Part shown: positions 24,839 through 33,990 of the stretch, one piece after another
How the letters are laid out: every line of letters starts with the position of its first letter
How positions within the stretch are numbered: the stretch's first letter is position 1
Origin: an uncultured Bacteroidales bacterium
GTDB lineage: Bacteria; Bacteroidota; Bacteroidia; Bacteroidales; F082
Assembly: GCA_937896895.1 (NCBI GenBank)
Contig: CALBNV010000078.1
Coordinates: forward strand, 13,972-77,971
DNA: 64,000 bases
Reading direction: 5' to 3'
The notes under the pieces: model-generated
What the model was told of the DNA's origin: nothing
Databases searched by the model: none
What the model saw: the letters and a program-made list of their open reading frames with translations, nothing else
Translations under genes and position numbers: made by a program

Positions 24839-26143
24839 ATGAGACATGTCCTTTCTTTATGGTTTGTCTTGCTAACTTGCAGTGTGTTTTCGCAAAATAG
24901 CAACGTGTTGAATGTCAGTGTAATGGTGGCTGATTCAACTGGAAAGGCAATAAAAGACGTAGCCATATACAACTCAAAACAAAAAGTCATTGGTATTACC
25001 GACAGTTACGGAACTGCCACAATATCTGTAAATTATGGTGATTTTGTGGCATTTTCGCATATCAGTTTCGAAACGTTAAGGGTAAGCGTTTCCGACAAGA
25101 GCAACATGCTCATCATCATGAATGAAAAGAAGAACATGTTACCTGAAGTTGAAATTGTTGAAAACACGCCTCATCTGGCATATAACAACAAGGACGTTTG
25201 GATTGTCGATTACACCGTCGGCGAAGAAGGAATCTTTGCCATTACCACCACTGGAAGAAATTCGCATCTGTTACATCTCGGATTTGAACAAGACACGTTG
25301 TCAAAAAAGGAAATAAGCACCAAATACGAGCACATCACACGAGATGTCTTCGGGAACATCCATCTGATTGGTCCTGACTCAACTTATCAAGTGTATTCCG
25401 ACAGACAAACAATGCATCTTTTGTACGGTGCGACTTTGGGGAAATACAATGAAACCTTCGCGCCGATTGCCACACTGACAGACAGCATTCTCGTGACAAA
25501 GAAATCGTTTTACGACGGACAGGAGATTGCGTTTTTTAAAGTAAATCTTAACAATAAGAAAAGCGTGTTTCTTTGCGATGTTTATAGCGAGGCCAAAGAA
25601 ATGGCGAAAAATTGGAACAGAGACAATGTAAGACTACAACGTATTCTGAATTCCGACTTGGAACTCTTTTACAGCCCGATTGAACGACCAGAACACCGAG
25701 CGGAAATCAAGGAGAACATGCTTAAACGCCTTATGTTAAAAGAAATTTACGCACCAGTATTTAACATTGAAAATCACGTCTTTATCTTTGATTTTAACAA
25801 AAACGCCATCTATAAATATAACAAAGTCGGGGATTATGAAGACAGAATTGAAATTGTATTTCATAGAGGTTTTCGTAACAGCATCGAAAAAAAATGGTGC
25901 AACAACATCATTTTCGACACATCGAGGCAGGAATGCTATGCACAGTTTTTGGAAGACGGTATTGTGACATTAAAAAAAATTGACCTAAAAAATGGCAATG
26001 TGATTGGTACCTATATACTTGATGCTCACGTTTTTCCGACAAACATTCAAGTTTATGATGGCGTTGTTTATTATCAATTCATTGATGTCCGTCAAACTTA
26101 CGGACAAGATTGCAGAAGTTTATACAAAATGACTTTAAAATGA
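24839..26143 (+). CDS. Secreted protein with carboxypeptidase-regulatory-like domain
   Basis: A 434-residue protein with a signal peptide (RHVLSLWFVLLTCSVFSQ). Residues 25-100 form a CarboxypepD_reg-like beta sandwich (VMVADSTGKAIKDVAIYNSK, DSYGTATISVNYGDFVAFSH). The rest looks like a six-bladed propeller, with repeated strands such as NIHLIGPDSTYQVYSD and ENHVFIFDFNKNAIYKYN. It is probably periplasmic or surface-exposed. Its promoter copies the operator of the RiPP operon, so it may serve in uptake, immunity or sensing for that peptide. Family function is unknown. Confidence 0.6.
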   Translation: MRHVLSLWFVLLTCSVFSQNSNVLNVSVMVADSTGKAIKDVAIYNSKQKVIGITDSYGTATISVNYGDFVAFSHISFETLRVSVSDKSNMLIIMNEKKNMLPEVEIVENTPHLAYNNKDVWIVDYTVGEEGIFAITTTGRNSHLLHLGFEQDTLSKKEISTKYEHITRDVFGNIHLIGPDSTYQVYSDRQTMHLLYGATLGKYNETFAPIATLTDSILVTKKSFYDGQEIAFFKVNLNNKKSVFLCDVYSEAKEMAKNWNRDNVRLQRILNSDLELFYSPIERPEHRAEIKENMLKRLMLKEIYAPVFNIENHVFIFDFNKNAIYKYNKVGDYEDRIEIVFHRGFRNSIEKKWCNNIIFDTSRQECYAQFLEDGIVTLKKIDLKNGNVIGTYILDAHVFPTNIQVYDGVVYYQFIDVRQTYGQDCRSLYKMTLK

Positions 26144-26166
26144 TAATCGTTGAAAATAAAAAATAT

Positions 26167-26194
26167 TTGTGCAGTTAATAAAATCGTATCTTTG
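26167..26194 (+). promoter_or_regulatory. Promoter for the BspA-like gene
   Basis: TTG at 26167-26169 and TATCTTTG at 26187-26194 with a 17-base spacer, leaving a leader of about 110 bases before the start at 26306. Confidence 0.5.
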
Positions 26195-26305
26195 CGCACG
26201 AATTTTTGGGAATGCGTGTCTCGAATCGTCAAAAGCAGATTGTGAATTCTGTTGGTTTGGACGGTGAAATGAAATAAAATAAAATAAATTGAATTACAAT
26301 AACTT

Positions 26306-28159
26306 ATGAAAAGACACTTACTTGCAATCATTGCCATCATGATGATGGCATTCAACGCAAAAGCCCAGACAAGCGGACAATGCGGCGATAACCTTACGTG
26401 GAATTTTGACTCGTCAACAGGAACACTGACAATTAGTGGGACAGGTGACATGTGGGATGGTGTCTGTCCGTGGTGGGACTATTACCACCAGGTGACAGAT
26501 TTAGTAATTGGCAACTCGGTAACATCAACAGGTGCCGGAGCGTTCGCAAATCATCCAAATTTGACAAACGTTACTTTGGGTAATTCTTTGATCAGTATTG
26601 GCGAATGTTCTTTTATGGGTTGCACAAAAATGCTATCAGTTGAAATTCCAAATTCAGTGTTGTCAATTGGTGACGAGGCGTTTTGTGCATGTTATCAGTT
26701 GTGCGATGTAACTATCGGAAATTCAGTTACTTATATAGGCGAATCGGCGTTTGAAAGCAGTGGTATCACTTCGATTGTTATTCCTGATTCTGTAGTTACT
26801 TTGGGTGGTAGTGTTTTTCACCAATGTAGAGATTTGGAATCGGTTGTTATCGGGGATTCTGTGATTGCCATACCGGAAAATGCTTTCGGAATGTGTTACA
26901 AGTTAAAATCTGTAACAATTGGAAACTCTGTTGTGTCTATTGGTGGTTATGCTTTCCTTTGGTGCATGGAATTGGAGAACGTGACACTGGGCAACTCTTT
27001 GGAAGCTATTGGTGAAATGGCTTTTAGTGAGTGTATCAATCTGAAAAACATCGAATTTCCAAATTCATTGAAAACGATAGGTCAAGAGGCGTTTGATGGT
27101 GTTGAATTAGAAAGTCTTACATTTGGAAATTCGTTGGTTTACATAGGAAGACAAGCGTTTTATAACAATTCCCAACTACAATCATTGACGTTTCAGAACT
27201 CGCCGTGTACTATAGCAAAAAGTGCTTTTTCATCTTGTTATGCATTGCAATCTGTCGAATTTGGGAATGCAATAGAAAGCATCGACACGTTGGCATTTTC
27301 AGGTTGCCCTATCAGATTGTTGGAGCTGCCGAACTCGTTGGTACATTTGGGCGACAGGGCATTCAGCGGTAACGATGAGTTGAGAAAAGTCACAATTCCA
27401 GCATCTCTTACATCACTTGAAGGCAATGTTTTCACTTTTTGCCATTATCTTGAGGAAATCATTGTCGATGCAAACAATCCGAAATACGACAGTCGTGATA
27501 ATTGCAACGCAATAATTGAAACCGAAACGAATACGTTGATAACGGGTTGCAGAGCCACGTCTTTACCATATTCCGTAGAGGTTATTGGTCGGGAGGCTTT
27601 CGCCGGAGCGGGGATGCTCACGTCAATAGATATTGTCGGACAAGTCAACACTATTGGAGAATATGCCTTCCGTGATTGTACATATTTATCGGATGTCATA
27701 ATAGGAGATCATGTTGAAACTATTGGCAGTCGAGCGTTTTATTCAGACTACAATATCAGAGAGATCAGTTGCCATGCGGTGATTCCGCCTGTTTGCGCTG
27801 ACGATGTTTTTGAACAGGAAGTCGAAGTGTTGGCGAATCTTTATGTCCCGAATGGCTGCAAGGAAGCGTATGAAACCTCGCCCAAGTGGATGAATTTCCT
27901 GAATATCATCGAACGCGCTGTCGATGTCAATGAAACATCTTTATCCGCTGTTTCCATCAGTCCAAATCCCGCTTCGGATTTCATCAACATTACCTGTGAA
28001 AACATGAAATCAATCGAAATCTTGTCGTTGGAAGGAAAAATCATCAAGAATACGATGGTTTCAGGCAACATAACACAGATTGACATCAGCGATTTAAACA
28101 GTGGGGTTTATATTTGCAGAATCGATGGTGACAAAATTTGGAAAATCATTAAGAAATAG
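26306..28159 (+). CDS. BspA-like leucine-rich-repeat surface protein with T9SS tail
   Basis: A 617-residue protein: signal peptide (KRHLLAIIAIMMMAFNAKA), then about 20 LRR_5/BspA-type repeats of roughly 23 residues with the pattern L-x-x-V-x-I-G-N-S-V-x-x-I-G-x-x-A-F. The C-terminal sorting domain starts near VSISPNPASDFINI and ends GVYICRIDGDKIWKIIKK, typical of type IX secretion. It is therefore probably displayed on the cell surface. BspA repeats are linked to adhesion and co-aggregation in oral and gut Bacteroidota. It has its own promoter. Confidence 0.88.
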   Translation: MKRHLLAIIAIMMMAFNAKAQTSGQCGDNLTWNFDSSTGTLTISGTGDMWDGVCPWWDYYHQVTDLVIGNSVTSTGAGAFANHPNLTNVTLGNSLISIGECSFMGCTKMLSVEIPNSVLSIGDEAFCACYQLCDVTIGNSVTYIGESAFESSGITSIVIPDSVVTLGGSVFHQCRDLESVVIGDSVIAIPENAFGMCYKLKSVTIGNSVVSIGGYAFLWCMELENVTLGNSLEAIGEMAFSECINLKNIEFPNSLKTIGQEAFDGVELESLTFGNSLVYIGRQAFYNNSQLQSLTFQNSPCTIAKSAFSSCYALQSVEFGNAIESIDTLAFSGCPIRLLELPNSLVHLGDRAFSGNDELRKVTIPASLTSLEGNVFTFCHYLEEIIVDANNPKYDSRDNCNAIIETETNTLITGCRATSLPYSVEVIGREAFAGAGMLTSIDIVGQVNTIGEYAFRDCTYLSDVIIGDHVETIGSRAFYSDYNIREISCHAVIPPVCADDVFEQEVEVLANLYVPNGCKEAYETSPKWMNFLNIIERAVDVNETSLSAVSISPNPASDFINITCENMKSIEILSLEGKIIKNTMVSGNITQIDISDLNSGVYICRIDGDKIWKIIKK

Positions 28160-28174
28160 TTTTAAGAGAGAAAT

Positions 28175-28207
28175 GTTGAGAATGAAGATAACAACGTCAT
28201 TCTTAAC
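28175..28207. terminator. Stem-loop after the BspA-like gene
   Basis: GTTGAGAATGA at 28175-28185 pairs with TCATTCTTAAC at 28197-28207 (one G-U pair) around an 11-base loop. No clear T-tract follows, so the terminator call is tentative. Confidence 0.35.
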
Positions 28208-28286
28208 TCTGAAAACTTCTAACTAATATAAAATGAAATAGTTGCGGAAAAATATATAAAATACAGTAAACCGCTTTTTTGAGAAA

Positions 28287-28994
28287 ATGGATTTAAGTAA
28301 GATAAAACTCATTGCCGTCGATGCCGACGACACTCTCTGGGACAACCAGACCTATTACGACCGCGCGGAGGACGTTTTCACCGAGACGCTGAAGGAATAC
28401 GGCCCGGCGGCGGAGCTTTCCGAGAAACTGTTTGAGATTGAATCGGCGAACATGCCGTTGCTCGGCTACGGCGGCAAGGCGGTCTGCATCTCGATGATGG
28501 AGACCGCGCTGAAAATCTCTGATTATAAGATAGATGGCCGCAAACTGCAGAAAATCATCACAACGGTGAAGTCGTTGTTCTCGATTCCCGTGCCGCCGCT
28601 GAAAGGCGTCGCCGAGACATTGCAGGTCATGCGCGACTCGCAGCGTTACCGCATAATCCTCCTCACAAAAGGCGACATCCTCGACCAGGAAAACAAAGTC
28701 AAGAGGTCGGGGCTTGAAGAGTATTTCGATAAGGTCGTTGTCGTTTCAAACAAGGGACTCGCTGAATATCAGCGACTTTGCAAAGACGAGAACGTGAAAC
28801 CTGAAGAGTTCCTGATGATCGGCAATTCGTTCAAGTCGGATATAAGCCCCGTTTTGGAAATGGGTGGCTACGGAATCCATATCCCGTTCCACACGACGTG
28901 GCGGCATGAGGTCGTTGAGACATACGAGCACCCGAATGTCGTGAAAATCAGTGAGTTCTCGGAAGTGTTGGATGTTCTGGAAATGAAACGTTGA
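28287..28994 (+). CDS. HAD-family hydrolase
   Basis: A 235-residue haloacid-dehalogenase phosphatase. Motif I is AVDADDTLWDN with nucleophile Asp near residue 12, motif II is ILLTKGD near residue 115, motif III Lys is in the VVVSNKG/AEYQRLCK region, and motif IV is MIGNSFKSDISP near residue 178. A helical cap lies between motifs I and II. The substrate is unknown; phosphoglycolate- and YjjG-like nucleotidase members have this plan. It faces the DUF4143 ATPase gene tail to tail 13 bases apart. Confidence 0.88.
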   Translation: MDLSKIKLIAVDADDTLWDNQTYYDRAEDVFTETLKEYGPAAELSEKLFEIESANMPLLGYGGKAVCISMMETALKISDYKIDGRKLQKIITTVKSLFSIPVPPLKGVAETLQVMRDSQRYRIILLTKGDILDQENKVKRSGLEEYFDKVVVVSNKGLAEYQRLCKDENVKPEEFLMIGNSFKSDISPVLEMGGYGIHIPFHTTWRHEVVETYEHPNVVKISEFSEVLDVLEMKR

Positions 28995-29007
28995 GTGTGT
29001 TTGGCTT

Positions 29008-30291
29008 TTAATCTTTCAAGCAGCCGATAGGGACAACGAGAACGCCATCGGGACGACGGTAGGCGTATGAGCCGACGCCGGTTAAGACCATCATGAATGA
29101 CGGCTGCGGCATTTTCGTCGTGTCGATTTTGTCGGCCATTTTCTTGAGCGTCGCCGCCGCTTTTTCGATGTTGTCCAAGCCGCCGAGTTTGATCTCAATC
29201 AGGGCATACGAGCCGTTGCGTCGGTGAAGTACCGCATCGCATTCAAGGCCTTTCGAGTCGCGGTAATGGAAGATTTTCCCGTCCATGGCATCGGCGTATG
29301 TGCGCAGGTCGCGGACTGCCATCGTCTCGAAGAACAATCCGAAGCTGCAAAGGTCATTCAAAAGGTCATCGGGGCTTATGCCGAGTGCTGCGGTGGCGAT
29401 GCTCGGGTCCGTAAAATACCGTGTGTCAGTGCTTTGTATAGCAATCTTACTTCTTAGATTCGGATTCCATGCGGGCATGTCCTCAATCACAAAAATCTTC
29501 CTCAGCGCACCGACATAGTCGGAAATCGTCTCCGATGAAATTGATTTGTTGTCATTGTCGATTATCTCGGCGTTCATCTTCTCGAAACTTATTGACGAGC
29601 CTTGGTTGCGGGCGTATGACCTGAGAAGCAGACGTGCACGTTCGCTGCTGCGTCTGATGTTATCAACTCTGTGAATGTCAACATTGTAAATTGCGTCGAA
29701 ATAATCAAACGCTTCGTCAAGGGCTGCGTTTTTCCTCAGCAATGTCGATTTCGGCCATCCGCCGCGGCATATAAGAAATGCCAGCTGTTCGATGTTGATG
29801 TCGTTTGACGGCGTGCCGAAATCGACCCCGTTGAAGAGGTCGCTGAGGCTGACGCTTCCCGACGACTCCTCCGATTCCCACAGGCTCATGGTTCTCATCT
29901 TGAGCCGTCCTATTCGGCCTGTCCCGCTGTGTATCAACGAATCCTGCTCCGGCGGCACGCTGCTTCCCGTCAGGATGAAATGCCCTTCGCCTTGACGCTC
30001 GTCAACCTCCGACCTGACCATGTCCCACAGCGGAGTCATCGTCTGCCACTCGTCAATCAACCTCGGCGTGTCGCCTTCAAGCAACTTCTTCGGCTGCATC
30101 TGGAAATCCTGTTGCGCCTCCTTTAAAACAGTAATGTCGCCCAAATTGAGGATGCTTCCCGCAACTTGTTTGGCGGTCGTAGTCTTGCCGCACCACTTAG
30201 GACCCTCAATCAAAATCGCACCTTTCCCTTCAAGCCTCCGCCGTAGCATATAGTCGGCAATCCTTTGCTTGTATTTTACTTCTTTTGACAT
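29008..30291 (-). CDS. AAA_14/DUF4143 family ATPase
   Basis: A 427-residue protein. Walker A is GPKWCGKT at residues 30-37 and Walker B is RLIDEW at 78-82, followed by ILTGSS and GRIGRLKMRTMSLWE of the AAA_14 core. The C-terminal DUF4143 domain includes FFETMAVRDLRTYADAM and a nuclease-like LECDAVLHRRNGSYALIEIKL. The family is widespread and multicopy with no settled function. Its promoter (30319-30347) is preceded by an eight-copy 23-bp repeat array, a pattern repeated in altered form at the other ATPase loci here. Confidence 0.87.
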   Translation of the reverse strand: MSKEVKYKQRIADYMLRRRLEGKGAILIEGPKWCGKTTTAKQVAGSILNLGDITVLKEAQQDFQMQPKKLLEGDTPRLIDEWQTMTPLWDMVRSEVDERQGEGHFILTGSSVPPEQDSLIHSGTGRIGRLKMRTMSLWESEESSGSVSLSDLFNGVDFGTPSNDINIEQLAFLICRGGWPKSTLLRKNAALDEAFDYFDAIYNVDIHRVDNIRRSSERARLLLRSYARNQGSSISFEKMNAEIIDNDNKSISSETISDYVGALRKIFVIEDMPAWNPNLRSKIAIQSTDTRYFTDPSIATAALGISPDDLLNDLCSFGLFFETMAVRDLRTYADAMDGKIFHYRDSKGLECDAVLHRRNGSYALIEIKLGGLDNIEKAAATLKKMADKIDTTKMPQPSFMMVLTGVGSYAYRRPDGVLVVPIGCLKD

Positions 30292-30318
30292 AAAAATTCT
30301 ATCATTTTATTTCGGCTG

Positions 30319-30347
30319 CAAAGATACACATTATTTTGGAGTTACAA
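30319..30347 (-). promoter_or_regulatory. Promoter of the DUF4143 ATPase gene
   Basis: On the minus strand, TTG (30345-30347) and TATCTTTG (30319-30326) are 18 bases apart, 28 bases before the start codon. The tandem repeat array begins only 6 bases upstream of the TTG, as would suit activator or repressor sites. Confidence 0.55.
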
Positions 30348-30353
30348 TATTTT

Positions 30354-30537
30354 TCCGACATTTTTTCTAAAATTTTTCCGACACTTTTCCCAAAGTTATT
30401 CCGATACTTTTTCCAAAGTTATTCCGATACTTTTTCCAAAGTTATTCCGATACTTTTCCCAAAGTTATTCCGATACTTTTCCCAAAGTTATTCCGACACT
30501 TTTTCCAAAGTTATTCCGATACTTTTTCCAAAATATA
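30354..30537. repeat. Eight-copy 23-bp tandem repeat array
   Basis: TCCGA recurs at 30354, 30377, 30400, 30423, 30446, 30469, 30492 and 30515, an exact 23-bp period; the inner units share TTATTCCGATAC and TTTCCAAAG. The open frame across it is low-complexity (Phe/Ser/Tyr-rich) and is not taken as a gene because 23 is not a multiple of three. The array lies between the divergent ATPase and MmcQ genes, next to the ATPase promoter. Confidence 0.92.
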
Positions 30538-30616
30538 ACTCATTTATATTATTAACCGAATTGAATTTTAATGTATTTTTGCATCTCAAATCAGTTTTGA
30601 ATTTTACGTTGAAATC

Positions 30617-30967
30617 ATGAACATCGAACAATTCCGTGAATATTGCTTGTCGCTTCCTTTCGCGACAGAAGACATGCCTTTCGATGATACCGTGTTGGTT
30701 TTCAGGCTTAAAGGCAAGATCTTCGGTGCGATAATTTTAGACAAACCGAATTTGGTCGTTTTGAAATGCGAGCCCGAATATGCTCTTGAACTTCGTGAAC
30801 ATTATCCTGAAATCGAAGGTGCTCACCATTGGAACAAAAAATATTGGAATCAGATTCATCTCGACGGGCAAATTCCTGATGAACTTGTTGAATCTCTTTG
30901 CAGGCATTCTTTCGGCGAAGTGAACAAGAAATTGCCGAAAAAGGAACAGGTCAAATTTAATTGTTAA
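30617..30967 (+). CDS. MmcQ/YjbR family DNA-binding-like protein
   Basis: A 116-residue single-domain protein with the MmcQ/YjbR pattern: NIEQFREYCLSLPFATEDMPFDD, VFRLKGKIFGAIILD, LKCEPEYALELREHYP and HHWNKKYWNQIHLDGQIPDE. The fold is CyaY-like and often listed as DNA-binding; its role is not known. A TATTTTTG box lies at 30574-30581. The gene is complete at the usual family length. Confidence 0.9.
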   Translation: MNIEQFREYCLSLPFATEDMPFDDTVLVFRLKGKIFGAIILDKPNLVVLKCEPEYALELREHYPEIEGAHHWNKKYWNQIHLDGQIPDELVESLCRHSFGEVNKKLPKKEQVKFNC

Positions 30968-30991
30968 TAAATATTAACAAAAAATAAGAAA

Positions 30992-31918
30992 ATGTTAAAA
31001 AATTTTAAATCACTACTTTTGATTGCTGTAATTGCACTCACATTTGCTTCTTGCGAAGATGAAAGAAATACTGTGAGTTATTGGGAAACTGACGAGGCCT
31101 GGTTTCAGACCGGAAAGGAAATCGATGAAAACTTTGTCGATGCCTTTTATATTGTTTCCACAAATGTCATGCGCTCTTTTGATTCTTTGGGGAAGGAACA
31201 TTATACGGCGGTTCTGGACGAAAACGAAAGAAAGACCTTGGCGATTGAAATGGAATTTGTCCAAAAGACAATTTTCCCCGATTCGATAAATTACTATTCG
31301 CCTTATTATCATCAGTTTACGATGAGTACCTTGGCGTTGTCTCAAGATGATTTCGAGGTGATTTATGACAGTGTGAAAAATGAAGTCTTCGACGCGTTCG
31401 ATTATTATATGCGGACATGGAATAACGGCCGACGTTTTGTGATAATCGGCTTCAGCCAGGGTGCGATGATGACAAAGGAACTCCTGAAATATATTGACAG
31501 TGAACAATATAGCCGTCTTGTTGCGGCATACGTGATTGGAAACGGAATAAGTGAAGAGGATTTGGAATGCGAACATATTGTCCCTGCGGAATCGGCGTCA
31601 GACACCGGCGTCACAATCTCGTTCAACTCGGTGGAAAGTCCCGACGGCATCTGGACGCCTGTCTATGAAAACTCCGTAACATGCATAAATCCAATAAATT
31701 GGACCACCGACGCAACTCCGGCCGATTTCAGTTTCGGCGGGCAGAATGTTACAGCAACGGTTGACACCGTCTTGAATGTCGTGATAGTTGAGGATTTTGA
31801 AAAACCGGAACTGCCATTCACAGAGGTATGGCCGGAAGACTGTCTGCATTTCTATGACATACAGTTTTATAATAACTCATTGAGAGAGAACGTCTTATTA
31901 AGAGCCTACAAACGTTAA
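30992..31918 (+). CDS. DUF3089 lipoprotein with alpha/beta-hydrolase fold
   Basis: A 308-residue protein with a lipoprotein signal (LKNFKSLLLIAVIALTFASC, Cys at residue 21). DUF3089 features follow: VDAFYIVSTNVMRSFDS, the YYSPYYHQFTMS segment, and the nucleophile elbow GFSQGAMM near residue 153 (Ser in G-F-S-Q-G). This makes it a likely serine hydrolase of the envelope with unknown substrate. It follows the MmcQ gene at 25 bases. Confidence 0.82.
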   Translation: MLKNFKSLLLIAVIALTFASCEDERNTVSYWETDEAWFQTGKEIDENFVDAFYIVSTNVMRSFDSLGKEHYTAVLDENERKTLAIEMEFVQKTIFPDSINYYSPYYHQFTMSTLALSQDDFEVIYDSVKNEVFDAFDYYMRTWNNGRRFVIIGFSQGAMMTKELLKYIDSEQYSRLVAAYVIGNGISEEDLECEHIVPAESASDTGVTISFNSVESPDGIWTPVYENSVTCINPINWTTDATPADFSFGGQNVTATVDTVLNVVIVEDFEKPELPFTEVWPEDCLHFYDIQFYNNSLRENVLLRAYKR

Positions 31919-32004
31919 ATTTTATTTACAATTAAAAGTTAATAATTCTTTACAAATGGTGAAAACGGATTTTGTAAGAAAATATTCAAATATCGTAAAA
32001 TTAC

Positions 32005-32715
32005 ATGATAATGAATAAATTATACGATACAATGCTGTCAAAACGCGATGATTCTCAAGTTGCGGGATTATCACGTTTCTTCAAGACCGGCAAAGGACAA
32101 TACGGCGAAGGTGACAAGTTTCTTGGCATTAAAGTCCCGGTGACACGAGGCGTTGTCAAGGAACTTTGGAAAGAGACGACTTTCGACGAGCTTGAAGAAT
32201 GCATCGCGAGCGAATATCACGAGGTCAGGCTCGCCGCGCTTTTGACACTTGTGCAGATATTCAAACACTCTAAAAATATCAGAAAAGAGTGCGTTGATTT
32301 TTATCTTTCTCATACTCAATACATTAATAATTGGGATCTGGTCGATTTGAGCTGTTACGAGATTCTTGGCGCATGGCTTCTCGACAAGGACAGGACGTTG
32401 CTTTATGACCTTGCCGGAAACGGGAAAACCATCTGGGAGCAACGAATCGGGATTGTCAGCACGATGGCGTTCATTAGGAATGGCGAGCTTGACGACACTT
32501 ATAAAATCGCCGACATTTTCCTTGAAAAGCCTTTGCCGTTGCATGACTTGCTGCAAAAAGCCGTCGGCTGGCTTGTGCGTGATGCGGGCAAACGCGACAT
32601 GGACCGTCTTCGCGAATGGCTGGAGCCGCGACATGAAACGATGCCGCGGACGATGTTGCGGTACGCGATAGAGAAACTGCCTGAAGGGGAGAGGAAAGGG
32701 TATCTGAAGCAATAA
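32005..32715 (+). CDS. AlkD-like DNA alkylation repair protein
   Basis: A 236-residue all-helical HEAT-like repeat protein. AlkD-family segments include GQYGEGDKFLGIKVPVTRGVVKEL, HEVRLAALLTLVQIFKH, TQYINNWDLVDLSCYEILGAWL and QKAVGWLVRDAGKRD. AlkD enzymes remove N3- and N7-alkylated purines without base flipping. Two nearby ATGs (32005 and 32011) differ by two residues. A bidirectional terminator directly follows the stop. Confidence 0.87.
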   Translation: MIMNKLYDTMLSKRDDSQVAGLSRFFKTGKGQYGEGDKFLGIKVPVTRGVVKELWKETTFDELEECIASEYHEVRLAALLTLVQIFKHSKNIRKECVDFYLSHTQYINNWDLVDLSCYEILGAWLLDKDRTLLYDLAGNGKTIWEQRIGIVSTMAFIRNGELDDTYKIADIFLEKPLPLHDLLQKAVGWLVRDAGKRDMDRLREWLEPRHETMPRTMLRYAIEKLPEGERKGYLKQ

Positions 32716-32741
32716 AAAAAGCACTCGGTTGAGTGCTTTTT
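32716..32741. terminator. Bidirectional intrinsic terminator
   Basis: AAAAAGCACTC and GAGTGCTTTTT around a GGTT loop between the convergent AlkD-like and rplS genes. The stem has a T-run on the plus strand and an A-run giving T on the minus strand, so it can serve both genes. Confidence 0.85.
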
Positions 32742-32759
32742 CTTCTTTCAAGTCGTTGA

Positions 32760-33122
32760 TTAGTTTTCTTTCTTCTTGAGAACTTCCTTGATTCTTGCTT
32801 TCTTTCCGCGGAGACCTCTGAGGTAGTAAATCCTTGCCCTGCGGACTGAACCGATCTTGTTGACTTCGATGCTGTCAATCATCGGGTCTGCAATCGGGAA
32901 GATTCTCTCAACGCCGACGTTGTTGGAAATTTTTCTGACTGTGAACGTTGCCACCTTGCCTTCACCAGCACGTTGAAGCACAACACCCTGGAATTTCTGC
33001 AAACGCTCCTTGTTTCCTTCAACAATCTTGTAAGTCACGGTGATGGTGTCACCTGACTTGAATTGCGGAAAATCTTTCACTTGTACTTGATTTTCAACAA
33101 ATTGGATTAACGGGTTTTTCAT
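32760..33122 (-). CDS. rplS: 50S ribosomal protein L19
   Basis: 120 residues with the standard L19 sequence features: IQFVENQVQVKDFPQFKSGDTITVTYKIVEG, LQKFQGVVLQRAGEG, NVGVERIFPIADPMIDSIEV and GSVRRARIYYLRGLRGKKARIKE. L19 sits at the 30S-50S interface. trmD lies just upstream on the same strand, a conserved pairing in bacteria. A minus-strand TATATTTG box at 33170-33177 suggests L19 also has its own promoter. Confidence 0.97.
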   Translation of the reverse strand: MKNPLIQFVENQVQVKDFPQFKSGDTITVTYKIVEGNKERLQKFQGVVLQRAGEGKVATFTVRKISNNVGVERIFPIADPMIDSIEVNKIGSVRRARIYYLRGLRGKKARIKEVLKKKEN

Positions 33123-33169
33123 TTTATTTATTATTTATTTGTTTAATTTTCTGACTTTAAAAAAACGTG

Positions 33170-33177
33170 CAAATATA
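33170..33177 (-). promoter_or_regulatory. -7 box of rplS
   Basis: CAAATATA on the plus strand reads TATATTTG on the minus strand, in the gap between trmD and rplS. No TTG was confirmed upstream. Confidence 0.4.
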
Positions 33178-33202
33178 TAAAAAAAATCAATGCACAAAAC
33201 AT

Positions 33203-33895
33203 TTATTTATTTTTTTTCAAAAATTCGTACATCTCCGGCCTTCTGGCTTTTGTCCTCTCTAATGCCTGCTGGTATTTCCAGGCGTTTATGACCGCGTCGT
33301 TGCCCGACAGAAGCACGTCGGGGACGGCCCATCCTTTGTACTCGCGCGGCCTTGTGTAAACCGGCGGTGACACCATCCCGTCCTGAAAAGAGTCGGAAAG
33401 CGCCGATGTCTCGTCGGAGAGAGCGCCGGGGATTAACCGGACGAGGCTGTCGGTGAGTACCGCCGCGGCAAGCTCGCCACCTGAAAGGACGTAGTCGCCG
33501 ATAGAGATTTCCATTGTCACCAAATGTTCGCGGATGCGCTCGTCGATGCCTTTGTAATGCCCGCAAAGCATGATGAGGTTCTGGTTCATAGATAGCTGAT
33601 TGGCAACAGGTTGCGTGAGCATGATGCCGTCAGGACTCATGTAGATGACTTCATCGTAATCGCGTTCCGATTTGAGTTTTGAGATACAGTTGTCAACTGG
33701 CTCAATCATCATCACCATGCCGGCGCCGGCCGAAAACGGATAGTCGTCAACACGCTTGTGTTTGTCGGTACTGTAGTCGCGAAGGTTGTGTAAATGTATG
33801 TCAACCAAGCCTTTGTTGATTGCTCTCTTTACAATGGATTCGGTGAACGGGCCGTTGAACATTTCCGGAAAAATGGTGATGATGTCTATGCGCAT
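33203..33895 (-). CDS. trmD: tRNA (guanine-N1)-methyltransferase
   Basis: 230 residues from the start [13 protein letters not shown], the normal N-terminus of TrmD; an upstream in-frame ATG at 33922 would add nine unconserved residues. The SPOUT knot region is visible ([13 protein letters not shown] near residue 112, [13 protein letters not shown] near 131), with [20 protein letters not shown]. TrmD methylates G37 of tRNAs with a G36, preventing frameshifts. It lies directly before rplS on the same strand. Confidence 0.96.
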   Translation of the reverse strand: MRIDIITIFPEMFNGPFTESIVKRAINKGLVDIHLHNLRDYSTDKHKRVDDYPFSAGAGMVMMIEPVDNCISKLKSERDYDEVIYMSPDGIMLTQPVANQLSMNQNLIMLCGHYKGIDERIREHLVTMEISIGDYVLSGGELAAAVLTDSLVRLIPGALSDETSALSDSFQDGMVSPPVYTRPREYKGWAVPDVLLSGNDAVINAWKYQQALERTKARRPEMYEFLKKNK

Positions 33896-33956
33896 TTTGT
33901 ATAATTGTTGAAAAAAATTCAAGTTGCAAAATTAGTAAAAAATTCAAAAAAAATTG

Positions 33957-33964
33957 TACTTTTG
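33957..33964 (+). promoter_or_regulatory. -7 box of the subtilase gene
   Basis: TACTTTTG followed by CAGCC, 26 bases before the start codon, in an A/T-rich gap divergent from trmD. A canonical -33 TTG at the right distance is not evident. Confidence 0.5.
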
Positions 33965-33990
33965 CAGCCGTATTAATAAAGGTATAAAAG

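Noticed and set aside
30336..30620. 94-residue frame rich in Phe, Ser and Tyr
   Set aside because: It is the translation of the 23-bp tandem array; the period is not a multiple of three and the product is low-complexity.
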